In this document: positions 16,623-26,238 of the stretch, in pieces
Layout of the letters: every line of letters begins with the position of its first letter
Numbering within the stretch: the first letter of the stretch is position 1
Assembly (NCBI RefSeq): GCF_015864665.1
Contig: NZ_JADYWU010000002.1
Coordinates: forward strand, 598,213 to 662,212
Source: Salinibacterium sp. SWN167
Lineage (GTDB): Bacteria > Actinomycetota > Actinomycetes > Actinomycetales > Microbacteriaceae
Direction of reading: 5' to 3'
DNA: 64,000 nt
Made by a program: the position numbers and the translations under genes
The notes under the pieces: model-generated
The model's input: only the letters and a program-made list of their open reading frames with translations
Told to the model about the DNA's origin: nothing
Databases searched by the model: none

Positions 16623-19076
16623 GTGGAAAACGCCCAAACACCCGACGAGGGCACGAAGTCTGTTGAAACGCCGGTAACGAAGCCCGCGAGCAGCACCCGG
16701 AAGCCGGCAACGGCCCGTGGTTCTCAAGCAAAATCGTCTACCGCCAAGCCAGCAACTCCTGCTACTCGTAAACCTGCCGCCAAGAAGCCCGCTGCTCGCA
16801 AGACGCCTGCCCGCACTACAAGTGCTGCCACAAACGTTGATGCGTCTACCGGTCAGTCGCCGGTCGCACCGAAACCGTCGCCGACGACCGTAAAGAGTGC
16901 CGCAGGCAAGTCGACTTCCGATAAGCCGACACCGGCCGCACCGAAACGTGCTGCTGCGAAGCCGAGTGCCGCGAAGACCACTGCGTCGAAAACCAGTGCT
17001 GCGAAGTCGAGTGCCGCTAAGGCTCCCGCGACGAAGAGCCAAGCGACTCGAAGCTCGACGGCGCCGAAGCCGACCGCGCCAAAACCCACCGCACCCAAGC
17101 CAACTGCGCCGATGCCCGCTGCGTCGGAGACGATTGCGCCCGAGACGACTGCGCCCGACTCTGATGCTGTCGAAGTGGTCAACGTCGAGGCGCTCGTTGA
17201 CGATCTTGTGATCGCCGAGACCGTCGAAGCCACGCCCGAGGCGGAAAAAGCTGTCGATGCCGTGTCGACCGATGAATCCGATACTGCTGAGGCTGCAGTC
17301 GCTGGTATTGGCGCTGTTGAGGCTGTTGCGGACGCCGCTATCGACGGCGACGCTGCTGAGAATGACGCCGCTGCGGGCGCTGCTGTAATCGGAGCCGATG
17401 CTGTAATCGACACCGCTGATGCTGATGCTGATGCTGATGCTGATGCTGATGCAGATGCGGATGCGGACGCCGAACCTGCCGCAGCAGTTTCTGCAGAGAA
17501 GCCGGATGCCGTACTTGCCGGGCTCGCACGCCTGCGTGCCCTTGCCTCACAGTTCGCTGCGCCCGCGGCAGAAGCAGCAGAGAAAAAGGCTCTGGCAGAG
17601 AAGGCTGCTGCCGAAAAGGCTGCGGCTGAGAAAGCCGAAGAAGACGAACGCGAAGCGGAACGTGCAGAGGTTGAGCGTGCTGAGTCTGAGCGCCTAGAAG
17701 CCGAGCGCGCGGAAGCCGAAAAGGCTGAAGCCGAAAACGCGGAAGCCGAGAAGGCTGAAGCGGGGCGTCTGGAAGCGGAGCAGATCGCTGCTGACAAGGC
17801 GGAAGTCGAGGAAGCCGAAGCGGTCACGACCGCGCTTGACGAGACTGACGCTGCGGCGAGCGACGCTGAGACGGACGACGCTGAGACGGACGACGCTGAG
17901 ACGGACGACGCTGAGACGGACGACGCTGAGGACGCTGAAGCAGGGAAGTCCGTTGAGGCTGATGTCGAGCCTGAGGCCCAAATCACGGACGCGAATCGCG
18001 CTGACGCTGACGCTGAGCAAGCCAAAGCCAAAGCCGAAGCCGAAGCCAAAGCCGAAGACGAAGACGAAGCCGAAGTCGACGCTGACTCCGACACCGATGA
18101 GACGGCAACCACGAGCGCCACGGGCGCCAACGCAGAACCTGAGTCCGAAACCGCGGTGGCGGCACCGATGGCTCCCGCGCCGGAACGCGCGGCAGCCGCC
18201 GAGGCGGAACCCACCGACGAAAGCACAACAGAGTCTGAGCTAGAACCTGTGGCTGCGAGCGACGCCCTGGTTGCGGTCGACGCCACTGTGGGTCACGGGC
18301 TCGAGGCGACATCCACGGACGTCGTTTTGGAAGTCAGCGGATTGTCGAAGGGCTTCGGTGACACCGTCGCTGTCGATGACATTCGCTTGAGCGTGCGCGC
18401 GGGAGTGTTCTACGGAATTGTTGGCCCCAACGGCGCCGGTAAAACCACAACGCTCTCTATGATCACCGGACTGCTGCGCCCCGACTCGGGAAGCGCCACC
18501 GTCAACGGAGTCGACGTCTGGGCATCACCAGAAGTCGCCAAACGCTCCATCGGTGTACTGCCCGACCGCTTGCGCATCTTCGACCGCCTCACGGGGTCGC
18601 AACTGCTCTACTACTCGGGAGTGCTGCGCGGACTCGACGCCACCGAAGTGCGCAAGCGTTCCGCTGACCTCGCCACAGCCTTCGGCCTTGATGACGTCAT
18701 GGGCCGCCTCGTAAGCGACTACTCGTCCGGGATGCTCAAGAAAGTCGCTCTCGCCGCAGCAATGATTCACTCGCCGCGCCTGCTCGTGCTCGACGAACCC
18801 TTCGAATCGGTTGACCCTGTTTCGGCGGCAACGGTCACCCGCATCCTCAAGCAGTACGTCGATGCCGGCGGCACCGTACTGCTCTCCAGCCACCGCATGG
18901 AACTCGTTCAACGCGTTTGCAGCCATGTTGCCGTCATCGTCGAAGGACGACTGCTCGCCGACGGCACCATCGACGAAGTGCGCAATGGAATGTCGCTCGA
19001 AGACCGCTTCGTGCAGTTGACCGGCAAGAATTCCAGTGGGGGAGGGCTCGAGTGGTTGAGCAGTTTCTCCGACTGA
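16623..19076 (+). CDS. ABC transporter ATPase with a ~560-residue low-complexity N-terminal extension
   Basis: An 817-residue protein in two parts. Residues 1-150 are Lys/Ala/Pro/Thr-rich and basic, like histone-H1 or HupB tails, with KPTAP tandem repeats. Residues 150-560 are Ala/Glu/Asp-rich and acidic, with (AD)n, repeats of AETDD and a charged AEAEKAEAE-type region likely to form a long helix or stay disordered. Residues about 567-800 form a normal ATPase: Walker A GPNGAGKTT at 601-609, signature YSSGMLKKVALA, Walker B LLVLDEP and SSHRMEL. The start is GTG 16623. The downstream permease overlaps it, so together they form an ABC-2-like exporter of unknown substrate. The extension is extraordinary for this family; most relatives are 250-320 residues. 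Confidence 0.88.
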   Translation: MENAQTPDEGTKSVETPVTKPASSTRKPATARGSQAKSSTAKPATPATRKPAAKKPAARKTPARTTSAATNVDASTGQSPVAPKPSPTTVKSAAGKSTSDKPTPAAPKRAAAKPSAAKTTASKTSAAKSSAAKAPATKSQATRSSTAPKPTAPKPTAPKPTAPMPAASETIAPETTAPDSDAVEVVNVEALVDDLVIAETVEATPEAEKAVDAVSTDESDTAEAAVAGIGAVEAVADAAIDGDAAENDAAAGAAVIGADAVIDTADADADADADADADADADAEPAAAVSAEKPDAVLAGLARLRALASQFAAPAAEAAEKKALAEKAAAEKAAAEKAEEDEREAERAEVERAESERLEAERAEAEKAEAENAEAEKAEAGRLEAEQIAADKAEVEEAEAVTTALDETDAAASDAETDDAETDDAETDDAETDDAEDAEAGKSVEADVEPEAQITDANRADADAEQAKAKAEAEAKAEDEDEAEVDADSDTDETATTSATGANAEPESETAVAAPMAPAPERAAAAEAEPTDESTTESELEPVAASDALVAVDATVGHGLEATSTDVVLEVSGLSKGFGDTVAVDDIRLSVRAGVFYGIVGPNGAGKTTTLSMITGLLRPDSGSATVNGVDVWASPEVAKRSIGVLPDRLRIFDRLTGSQLLYYSGVLRGLDATEVRKRSADLATAFGLDDVMGRLVSDYSSGMLKKVALAAAMIHSPRLLVLDEPFESVDPVSAATVTRILKQYVDAGGTVLLSSHRMELVQRVCSHVAVIVEGRLLADGTIDEVRNGMSLEDRFVQLTGKNSSGGGLEWLSSFSD
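17415..17470 (+). repeat. hexanucleotide tandem repeat coding (Asp-Ala)n
   Basis: About eight near-perfect copies of gctgat, drifting to gcggat at the end, encode an alternating Ala-Asp run inside the ABC ATPase extension. Such perfect hexamers can change length by slippage without shifting the frame. Confidence 0.9.
17868..17935 (+). repeat. 15-bp tandem repeat coding AETDD units
   Basis: Four consecutive copies of a 15-bp unit containing gctgagacggacgac encode AETDD repeats in the acidic extension. The copies are identical, which points to recent expansion. Confidence 0.9.
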
Positions 19077-20623
19077 GACTAACCATCCTGGCGAACGCGT
19101 TTCGCCGAGGACCGCTCGTAGCATCCGCAATGGGGTTGGTGCTGATCTACAGCGCCGTCCTGTTCGTAATGGCCATCCTCGCCGTTGCCGACCTGCGCAA
19201 CACCACCCCCGAAGTTGCGGGCGCCACACTCGTCGTGTTCGGCTCCGCAGCGCTGCTCGGCTTTCTCGTGATGCCCCTCGGGTGGAATGCGGATGACGCA
19301 CTCGACCCGCGCAGATTCTCCTACCTGCCCGTCACTCGCATCCGCCTCGCGCTGCTGCTGTTGCTCGCCGGAGCCGCAAGCATCCCCACGGTGATGCTTG
19401 CCGGGCTCGCCGTCGCTCAAGTAATCGCGTGGTCGGCGCATCCAGCATCCGCCCTTATCGCTGTGCTCTCCGGAATCATCGTTCTCGTCACGGCCATCGT
19501 CGGAGCCCGCCTAGCCAGCCTCATCGCGGCCCGCTACTTGAGCACCAGACGCTTGCGCGAAGGGTTCGGCATCGTCGCGATCGCGCTCGTGGTTGCCTCG
19601 CTGCCGATCGCCGTCATGCTCGCTCTCGCCGACTACCAATCCCAAGTCCTGCCGGCCATCCGCCGCGTTGCCGCAGTAATGGAATGGACACCCCTCGGTG
19701 TTGCCTTCAGCGCGCCGGCTTCCGCAGCAGCGGGAGACAGCAGCGACGTTCTGGGCAAGCTCGCCATTGCGGTCGGCTTTTTGATCGTTCTCGCTGCCTG
19801 CTGGTACTTCCTGCTGGGCTACGTTCTCTCTCGCCCTGAGCGCAGTGCCGTCGCAACATATCGTTCGGGCCTCGGCTGGTTCCGTCTCATGCCCTCGACC
19901 CCATTGGGCGCCATCGCGGCACGAAGCCTCAGCTACTGGGCTCGGGATGCACGCTACTTCGTTGCACTCGCCGCCATCCCCATCATTCCTATCGGCATGG
20001 TTGCCGCTCTTCTCGTCGGCGGCATCGGAGCCGACGTGATCGCGTGGATTCCCGTGCCCGTCATGTGCCTCTTCCTCGGCTGGAGTGCCCACAACGACGT
20101 CGCTCACGACAACACCGCACTCTGGACCCACGTCTCGGCCCACACGCGTGGCTCCGACGACCGCTGGGGGCGCATCGTTCCCAACCTGCTCGTGGGCATC
20201 CCGCTCGCCGTCGTCGGCAGTATCCTCACGGTACTTATCGTTGGTAATGGTGAAGCACTACCCGGCCTCATCGGGCTCAGCCTCTGCCTACTCTTTGCGG
20301 GTCTTGGCGTTTCCAGCGTCAGCTCAGCCGCCTTCCCTTATGCGGCGCCACTTCCAGGGCACGGTGCGTTCATCCAACCTCAAGCGCTCGTCTCGAACGC
20401 CGCCACGGTGCAATCGTTCACGTTCGCATTCACGGTGCTATTCGGCCTGCCGGTCTTGGGAGTCGTATTCTTCAACCCCTTCACCGATCTGCAACCACAG
20501 TGGGCAGCCTTCATCGTCGGCTTGGCCGTCGGTCTTGTCGTGCTCGTCATCGGCGTCTACTGGGGCGGACGAATCATGGTGCGCCGCGGCCCCGAACTGC
20601 TCGCACTCTCCTCACAGAACTGA
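19052..20623 (+). CDS. ABC transporter permease, multi-spanning membrane protein
   Basis: A 523-residue membrane protein with about ten to twelve hydrophobic segments, for example MGLVLIYSAVLFVMAILAV, TLVVFGSAALLGFLVMPL and VGLAVGLVVLVIGVYW. A large exporter-type permease, no soluble domain seen. The chosen start is GTG 19052, preceded by GGGGGAGGG and overlapping the ATPase gene by 25 bases; the frame is open further upstream, but only antisense to sense within the ATPase gene. The tight overlap makes it the partner of the unusual ATPase. The substrate is unknown. Confidence 0.82.
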   Translation: MVEQFLRLRLTILANAFRRGPLVASAMGLVLIYSAVLFVMAILAVADLRNTTPEVAGATLVVFGSAALLGFLVMPLGWNADDALDPRRFSYLPVTRIRLALLLLLAGAASIPTVMLAGLAVAQVIAWSAHPASALIAVLSGIIVLVTAIVGARLASLIAARYLSTRRLREGFGIVAIALVVASLPIAVMLALADYQSQVLPAIRRVAAVMEWTPLGVAFSAPASAAAGDSSDVLGKLAIAVGFLIVLAACWYFLLGYVLSRPERSAVATYRSGLGWFRLMPSTPLGAIAARSLSYWARDARYFVALAAIPIIPIGMVAALLVGGIGADVIAWIPVPVMCLFLGWSAHNDVAHDNTALWTHVSAHTRGSDDRWGRIVPNLLVGIPLAVVGSILTVLIVGNGEALPGLIGLSLCLLFAGLGVSSVSSAAFPYAAPLPGHGAFIQPQALVSNAATVQSFTFAFTVLFGLPVLGVVFFNPFTDLQPQWAAFIVGLAVGLVVLVIGVYWGGRIMVRRGPELLALSSQN

Positions 20624-20694
20624 TCCAGCACATCCCAAGCCACCTTTGCGGAAGCAAAGACACCGGCTTGCAGCGACGGAAGTAGAATCGACTC

Positions 20695-20955
20695 ATGGCT
20701 GACACCGATATCACTGGCGGCGGAACCGACACTCTCGACCGCGAACTCGAAGAACTGCTCAACCAAGAGCAGGTCGAAGAGGGCGACCACGAGCGCTTCT
20801 CTCACTACGCACCCAAAAACAAGATCATGGAATCGGCGCTCTCGGGCAAGCCGATTCGTGCGCTGTGTGGAAAGCTCTGGACTCCGGGTCGCGACCCCGA
20901 AAAGTTCCCCATCTGCCCAACCTGCAAAGAGGTCTACGAAAAGATGAAGGGCTAA
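20695..20955 (+). CDS. DUF3039 domain protein
   Basis: An 86-residue protein matching the actinobacterial DUF3039 family. The N-terminal half is acidic and the C-terminal half carries ALCGKLWTPGRDPEKFPICPTCKEVYEKM. Its Cys-x(n)-Cys-x-x-Cys arrangement looks like a small zinc site, but the function is unknown. The family is widespread in high-GC actinobacteria and often sits beside pncB or murI, as here. It is preceded by a purine-rich stretch (ggaagtagaatcgactc) before the ATG. Confidence 0.88.
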   Translation: MADTDITGGGTDTLDRELEELLNQEQVEEGDHERFSHYAPKNKIMESALSGKPIRALCGKLWTPGRDPEKFPICPTCKEVYEKMKG

Positions 20956-21042
20956 CGCTCCCGCTTTTCTTCGCGATCGAGCGCCAATTGCTCAGCGCTC
21001 AGCGCTCAGATCTCAGGACTAACCGATCGCCGGCGGCCGCAA

Positions 21043-22335
21043 TTAGCGGTAAATCGTGGGAACTACAGGTTCGCCGCGCGACAAGCGGAACGCGGTCTGC
21101 GGCAACTCCGCCATCGCCGTTTCACAGTGATCGCGCGCGGCAAGCGTGCCGCCATCGCCGATCCACTGCTGATCGGCTGTGCCGCCCGTCATGAGCGCAA
21201 CGTTGAGATCTCGGCCCTCAACATCCGGTCGGCCTTCAGACTCTTGATAAATCAGTTCCATGGCTGCGACGCCATTGTCGAGCGCGCGCACCGCCGCCTT
21301 GTGGCCGCCAATGGTGGCTTTCGCCGCCGACTTCTTGGCGACAGAAATCCACTCGCCCGCATCGTTCTGATGGGCTACCAACTTGTACACCATCCCTGCG
21401 GCGGGGAAACCTGAACCGGTGACCACGGAGGTGCCGACACCGAATGAATCGACCGGGGCGGCACGCAGCGCAGCAATCGCGTGCTCGTCGAGGTCGTTGG
21501 TGACCGTGATGCGGGTTTTCGTTGCCCCGAGTGAATCCAACTGGGCTCGAACGGCCGCGACCTGAATCGCAAGGTCACCAGAGTCGATGCGCACAGCGCC
21601 CAACCCGGTGCCGGCGACCTTCACGGCCAGCTCGACCGCATTCTCGACATCGTAGGTGTCAACAAGCAGCGTGGTCGAGGGGCCAAGCGCGTCAACCTGT
21701 GCCTGGAATGCTTCTTCTTCAGAATCGTGCAGCAGCGTGAACGAGTGCGCTGCGGTTCCCATCGTGGGCACACCCCAGCTTCGGCCCGCTTCCAGATTGC
21801 TCGTGGCGCTGAATCCCGCAATGTAGGCGGCGCGAGCGGATGCCACGGCAGAGCGTTCGCCGGTGCGGCGTGATCCCATCTCCGCAATGGGTCGCCCGTC
21901 GGCGGCAGACACCATGCGCGCAGCAGCGGACGCGACAGCGGAGTCGTAATTCAACACGCTCAGCGCGAGTGTCTCCAGCAGCACAGCTTCGGCGAAGGAG
22001 CCCTCAACGGTGAGCACGGGGGAGCCGGGGAAGTACGCGTCGCCCTCGCGGTACCCACTGATACCGCCAGTGAAGCGATAGTTGGCGAGCCAGTCGATGG
22101 TCGTGGGGCTCACGATGGCATTGCGCGCTAGGAACCCGAGCTCGTCGTCGCCAAAGCGGAATTCTTCGATGAGTTCGAGCAGGCGTCCGGTTCCCGCAAC
22201 AACGCCATAGCGGCGGCTGTCGGGAAGGCGGCGGGCAAACACTTCGAACACGCACTGGCGTTCGTGGCGGCCACTGCCGATCGCGGCGTCGAGCATCGTC
22301 AGCTCGTATTGGTCTGTTAGCAGAGCGGTACTCAC
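21043..22335 (-). CDS. pncB: nicotinate phosphoribosyltransferase
   Basis: A 430-residue enzyme that converts nicotinate and PRPP to nicotinate mononucleotide in NAD salvage. [11 protein letters not shown] at the N-terminus, [28 protein letters not shown] in the middle (family phosphoribosyl/active-site region), LLVDTYDV and the VRIDSGDLA segment are characteristic. The start is a GTG at 22333-22335. It is transcribed divergently from murI with about 70 bp between them. Confidence 0.93.
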   Translation of the reverse strand: MSTALLTDQYELTMLDAAIGSGRHERQCVFEVFARRLPDSRRYGVVAGTGRLLELIEEFRFGDDELGFLARNAIVSPTTIDWLANYRFTGGISGYREGDAYFPGSPVLTVEGSFAEAVLLETLALSVLNYDSAVASAAARMVSAADGRPIAEMGSRRTGERSAVASARAAYIAGFSATSNLEAGRSWGVPTMGTAAHSFTLLHDSEEEAFQAQVDALGPSTTLLVDTYDVENAVELAVKVAGTGLGAVRIDSGDLAIQVAAVRAQLDSLGATKTRITVTNDLDEHAIAALRAAPVDSFGVGTSVVTGSGFPAAGMVYKLVAHQNDAGEWISVAKKSAAKATIGGHKAAVRALDNGVAAMELIYQESEGRPDVEGRDLNVALMTGGTADQQWIGDGGTLAARDHCETAMAELPQTAFRLSRGEPVVPTIYR

Positions 22336-22407
22336 CCGACCAGCGTACGCGACAGACCATCACCGTTGTCGGGGAGGGTTCGAGCATCCACCACTACGAT
22401 TGAAGAC

Positions 22408-23244
22408 GTGACTGATGCACCTATTGGCGTTTTCGACTCCGGAGTCGGTGGCCTCACCGTAGCCCGAGCGATTATCGACCAGTTGCCGCACGAATCGATT
22501 CTGTATGTGGGCGACACTCTGCACTCGCCCTATGGCCCGAAGCCGATTGCCGATGTGCGCCGCTATTCCCTCGAAATCATGGATCGCCTCGTCGACGATG
22601 GCGTGAAGTTGCTCGTGATCGCCTGCAACACGGCCTCGGCTGCGATGCTGCGGGATGCCCGTGAGCGCTACACCGAGGCGCGCGGCATCGAAGTGGTCGA
22701 AGTGATCCAGCCTGCCACGAGGGCGGCAGTGCGTCAGACCCGCAATGGTCGCGTCGGAGTGATTGGCACCGAGGGCACCATCAAGTCGCGTGCTTACGAA
22801 GATGCGTTCGCTGCGGCATCCGGCATCGAATTGTTCACGCAGTCCTGCCCCCGTTTTGTGGAGTTCGTGGAAGCCGGCATCACAACCGGGCCCGAAGTTC
22901 TTGCTGTCGCCGAAGAATATTTGGCGCCGCTGAAGGCCGCCGAAATCGACACGCTCGTGCTCGGCTGCACCCACTACCCGCACATTTCTGCCGCGATTCA
23001 GTACGTGATGGGGCGGGATGTCACGCTCGTCTCGAGTGCAGAAGAAACTGCCTACGACGTCTACAACACTCTGGTTGCGCATAATCTGCTGCGCGATTCC
23101 ACGGAACCCGCGCGCCACGCCTTCGAGGCGACCGGCCCAGACAAGCAGGGCTTCACTAGTCTGGCTTCCCGCTTCATGGGGCCGAACATCGTGCGCGTCG
23201 AGACCTTCGAAACCGGCGCGATTAACTTGCCGCAGCTCCCGTAG
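22408..23244 (+). CDS. murI: glutamate racemase
   Basis: A 278-residue cofactor-independent racemase supplying D-glutamate for peptidoglycan. The two catalytic cysteines are intact: Cys73 in IACNTASA and Cys187 in [19 protein letters not shown] at residues 6-17 and YGPKPI are also diagnostic. I use the GTG at 22408; the frame continues upstream, but the family N-terminus begins at APIGVFDSG. It is followed by rph and rdgB, the usual actinobacterial order murI-rph-rdgB, so a common transcript is likely. Confidence 0.95.
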   Translation: MTDAPIGVFDSGVGGLTVARAIIDQLPHESILYVGDTLHSPYGPKPIADVRRYSLEIMDRLVDDGVKLLVIACNTASAAMLRDARERYTEARGIEVVEVIQPATRAAVRQTRNGRVGVIGTEGTIKSRAYEDAFAAASGIELFTQSCPRFVEFVEAGITTGPEVLAVAEEYLAPLKAAEIDTLVLGCTHYPHISAAIQYVMGRDVTLVSSAEETAYDVYNTLVAHNLLRDSTEPARHAFEATGPDKQGFTSLASRFMGPNIVRVETFETGAINLPQLP

Positions 23245-23273
23245 CGAGCGCCCCCTCACGAACACCAGATTTC

Positions 23274-23305
23274 ACCGATAGACCGATAGACCGATAGACC
23301 GATAG
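23274..23305 (+). repeat. four tandem copies of an octamer upstream of rph
   Basis: accgatag is repeated four times without interruption, ending 11 bases before the rph ATG. The last copy runs into gagagtagagac, which carries the likely ribosome-binding site. Confidence 0.97.
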
Positions 23306-23316
23306 AGAGTAGAGAC

Positions 23317-24069
23317 ATGACCCGTCACGATGGCCGCGAAAACAACGAACTGCGCGAAGTAACAATTGAGCGCGGATGGAGCGACCAGGCTGAGGGTTCG
23401 GCGCTTATTTCCTTCGGTAAGACCAAGGTGCTGTGCACGGCATCCTTCACCAATGGTGTTCCGCGCTGGATGGCGGGCAAGGGCAAAGGCTGGGTTACTG
23501 CCGAGTACTCGATGCTTCCGCGCAGCACGAACAGCCGTATGGACCGCGAAGCAGTCAAGGGCAAGGTCGGCGGACGAACCCACGAAATCTCGCGCCTGAT
23601 TGGTCGCAGCCTGCGCGCTGTTGTCGACATGAAGGCCCTCGGCGAAAACACGATCGTGATCGACTGTGACGTGCTTCAGGCCGATGGCGGAACCCGCACG
23701 GCAGCGATCACTGGTGCCTACATTGCGCTTGCTGACGCCATCGAGTGGGGCCGTGAGAAGAAGTTCATCGGAAAGAACTCGAAGGCACTCTTCGATTCGC
23801 TCGCTGCCGTGAGCGTCGGAATCATCGATGGCGAGCCCATGCTCGACCTCGCCTATGTTGAAGACGTGCGCGCCGAGACCGACATGAACGTCGTTGTTAC
23901 CGGTCGCGGATTGTTCGTTGAGGTTCAGGGCACCGCCGAAGGCGCACCCTTCGACCGCCGCGAACTTGACTCGCTGCTCGACCTTGCTCTCGCGGGTGGC
24001 ACAGAGCTCACGGCGATCCAAGCCGCAACCCTCGGCCGCACCACCGCCACCACCCACACCGGCGCGTAG
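23317..24069 (+). CDS. rph: ribonuclease PH
   Basis: A 250-residue phosphorolytic 3'-5' exoribonuclease that trims tRNA 3' ends. [11 protein letters not shown] at the N-terminus, [32 protein letters not shown] and [15 protein letters not shown] are family signatures. The last includes the phosphate and catalytic Asp region. It acts as a hexamer in the cytosol. The ATG follows GAGAGTAGAGAC. It lies 72 bp after murI, separated by the octamer repeat, and two bases before rdgB. Confidence 0.96.
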   Translation: MTRHDGRENNELREVTIERGWSDQAEGSALISFGKTKVLCTASFTNGVPRWMAGKGKGWVTAEYSMLPRSTNSRMDREAVKGKVGGRTHEISRLIGRSLRAVVDMKALGENTIVIDCDVLQADGGTRTAAITGAYIALADAIEWGREKKFIGKNSKALFDSLAAVSVGIIDGEPMLDLAYVEDVRAETDMNVVVTGRGLFVEVQGTAEGAPFDRRELDSLLDLALAGGTELTAIQAATLGRTTATTHTGA

Positions 24070-24071
24070 CA

Positions 24072-24701
24072 ATGCGGATCGTTCTCGCCACCCACAACGC
24101 CCACAAAGTTGCTGAGCTGCGGCGCATCTTGGGGCCAGCACTCGACGGCCTCGAACTCGTCGCCTACGACGGGCCCGAACCGGTTGAAGACGGCGACACG
24201 TTCCAGGCCAACGCGCTGATCAAAGCGCGGGCCGCCGCTGCCCACACTGGGCTGCCGGCGTTGGCCGACGATTCCGGAGTCTGTGTTGACGCGCTGGGTG
24301 GTGCCCCCGGCATCCACTCGGCTCGGTATGCGGGAACGCGCAACGACGTCGACAACCTTGAACTGCTGTTGGCAAACATGGTCGGCAGGGATGACCGCGC
24401 CGCCCAGTTTGCCTGTGCGGCAGCGTTTGTGGTTCCCACCGGTGTTGCTGGCACAGCCGTCGCTGCTGGTGCCTCCGAAGCCGAATCTCATGAGTTCGTG
24501 GAGCTTGCACTCTGGCCGGGCACCGTGGCAACCGAGCGGAGCGGAACTGAGGGCTTCGGCTACGACCCGATTTTCTGTCCGGATGGGCAGCCGGGAACAT
24601 CCGCAGACCTTACTTCTGACCAGAAGGATGCGCTCAGTCACCGCGCCCAAGCATTCGCCGCGATCATGCCAATCGTTCGCCGTCAACTGCTGGGCGACTA
24701 G
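24072..24701 (+). CDS. rdgB: non-canonical purine NTP pyrophosphatase (RdgB/HAM1)
   Basis: A 209-residue enzyme that hydrolyses dITP, XTP and related NTPs to monophosphates, keeping damaged purines out of nucleic acids. RIVLATHNAHKVAEL at the N-terminus is the substrate-binding SxNxxK-like loop. LADDSGVCVDALGGAPGIHSARYAG holds the metal-binding Asp pair. GFGYDPIF near the C-terminus is also family-typical. The ATG at 24072 follows the rph stop by two bases. Confidence 0.96.
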   Translation: MRIVLATHNAHKVAELRRILGPALDGLELVAYDGPEPVEDGDTFQANALIKARAAAAHTGLPALADDSGVCVDALGGAPGIHSARYAGTRNDVDNLELLLANMVGRDDRAAQFACAAAFVVPTGVAGTAVAAGASEAESHEFVELALWPGTVATERSGTEGFGYDPIFCPDGQPGTSADLTSDQKDALSHRAQAFAAIMPIVRRQLLGD

Positions 24702-24775
24702 TAGCAGCCTGCCGATCAGCGGCGAGTATTTGCACCGCGGTCTCGGTGTGGAGCGCAACAACGTAGGGTTGAGGC

Positions 24776-25321
24776 GTGTCTGAACATGATGATCCCCACG
24801 CAGTAGATCTTGAACTCCCCATCGCAGCCCGCATTACGGCCGCGAGCGAACGCCATGGCGAAGCCGTCATTGTCGAACGTGCCGTCTCTCTCATTGAGGG
24901 CAACAACGAGGGCAAAGAGTTCCTGCTGATTGTTGGCGGTGAGCATGCTCAGGGCATCCTCGACGGCGCTCCGGTGCTCTACTGGCCTGAGCTGTGGGGA
25001 ACGCGCGCGCTACTGCACGCCTGGAATGACAGTGCTGCGGATGCCGTACGCGCTGCTCTCAGTAACCAAGCGTGGCGGGTGCGTGAGATGGCAACGCGTG
25101 TTGTTGCTACTCGACGACTCGACGCTCGCGAGCAGCTTCTGGCGCTCCTGACAGACGACACTGCCCGCGTTCGCGCGTCGGCAGCTCGCGCCCTCGGAAC
25201 GGTCGGTTCGCTCGATGTCGTCGAGGCGATCTCCGAGCTCGTGAAAGACGAAGACATTGAGGTCCGCCGCGCTGCTCAGCAGGCCGTGACCGCCATCCGC
25301 AAGCGTTCGCCTCAGGAATAG
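24776..25321 (+). CDS. HEAT-repeat protein
   Basis: A 181-residue soluble helical protein. The C-terminal half contains at least three HEAT-like repeats: WRVREMATRVVATRR, ARVRASAARALGTVG and IEVRRAAQQAVTAIR, each with the DxxVRxxAxxAL pattern. The N-terminal 90 residues are helical, with no motif I recognise. HEAT repeats serve as protein-protein scaffolds; no partner is obvious. The start is a GTG at 24776, and the 3' end converges on the DedA gene. Confidence 0.8.
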   Translation: MSEHDDPHAVDLELPIAARITAASERHGEAVIVERAVSLIEGNNEGKEFLLIVGGEHAQGILDGAPVLYWPELWGTRALLHAWNDSAADAVRAALSNQAWRVREMATRVVATRRLDAREQLLALLTDDTARVRASAARALGTVGSLDVVEAISELVKDEDIEVRRAAQQAVTAIRKRSPQE

Positions 25322-25332
25322 CGACTGCTGGC

Positions 25333-26070
25333 CTAGTCGTCGAAGTCTTGGTTGAAGTCTTTGGGGTGCAGGGCTAGCTTTTCTGCTTCGGCATCGTCGA
25401 GAGCCTCGGCGCGGCCCGTTTCGCGCGCCTTTTTCGCTTTGTAGGACGAGCGGAAGTAGTGGTACGCCGTCGGTAGCACCGTGAGGGTCACAGCGGCGAG
25501 CAGGATCAGGTCGATGTACTCGACGATGAAATCGCTGAGCCACGGAATGTAGCCGAGCAAGTAGCCGCCGAAGGTGAGCCCGGAGCCCCAGATGAGAGCG
25601 CCGATCGCGTTGTAGAGCGAGTACTTGCGGTAGTCCATGTGGCCAACGCCCGCCGCGACCGGTGCGAAGGTGCGCACGATCGGCACGAAGCGCGCCATGA
25701 TGACGGCGAGGCCGCCGAAGCGGGTGAAGAAAGCGTTGGTGCGTTTGACGTTTTCGACGCTAAAGAGACCTGTTTCTTTTCGTTCAAAGATCTTGGGGCC
25801 CACTTTGTGCCCAATGAGATAACCGACCTCACCGCCGAGGAAGGCGGCAAGGCTCACCGCCAAACAGACCCACCAGATGTCGTATTCGATGACGCCGGCA
25901 AAGGTGAGAACACCGGTGATGAGAAGCAGCGTGTCGCCAGGAAGAAAGAATCCAACGAGCAGCCCGGTCTCGGCGAAGACAATGAATGCCACGCCCAGCA
26001 GCGCGAATGCCCCAAACCCGGTAATCAGGTTTTGGGGATCGAGCCAAGGGATGATGGCGGTGCCTACCAA
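25333..26070 (-). CDS. DedA/VTT family membrane protein
   Basis: About 245 residues with four to six membrane segments. The VTT/SNARE-assoc core is visible: FAETGLLVGFFLPGDTLL, FLGGEVGYLIGHKVGPKIF, FARFVPIVRTFAPVAAGVG (here RFGGLAVIMARFVPIVRTFAPV) and the conserved F-x-R-x-x-P-x-x-R. DedA proteins affect lipid-carrier (undecaprenyl or phospholipid) flipping and membrane potential. I place the start at TTG 26070, with GGAG eight bases upstream. A much longer frame to 26277 runs across the HxlR promoter and gene start and adds non-conserved sequence. The C-terminal tail is charged. Confidence 0.85.
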   Translation of the reverse strand: MVGTAIIPWLDPQNLITGFGAFALLGVAFIVFAETGLLVGFFLPGDTLLLITGVLTFAGVIEYDIWWVCLAVSLAAFLGGEVGYLIGHKVGPKIFERKETGLFSVENVKRTNAFFTRFGGLAVIMARFVPIVRTFAPVAAGVGHMDYRKYSLYNAIGALIWGSGLTFGGYLLGYIPWLSDFIVEYIDLILLAAVTLTVLPTAYHYFRSSYKAKKARETGRAEALDDAEAEKLALHPKDFNQDFDD

Positions 26071-26238
26071 GGGGTTTTCTCCAGAATCGTCGGCTAGGTG
26101 CGCGTAGTCGGCGACGTTAGCGATGTACGTCACAGAGTAACGCGTGCTGGAGAGGGTTCGCTGTGGGGGATACCCCCGCTTCTGCGGAAACCCGCGAGCT
26201 GCTGCTATCCTTAAGAAAGCAACTATCGAAGGGTCGCC

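Noticed and set aside
16853-18286. A 477-residue Ser/Ala-rich frame antisense to the ABC ATPase extension
   Set aside because: The plus frame ends in a proper ABC ATPase with start and partner overlap; the antisense frame is a product of GC-rich repeats.
18917-19051. A longer N-terminus for the ABC permease
   Set aside because: The extension is a shifted reading of the ATPase gene; the GTG at 19052 has a strong G-rich ribosome-binding site.
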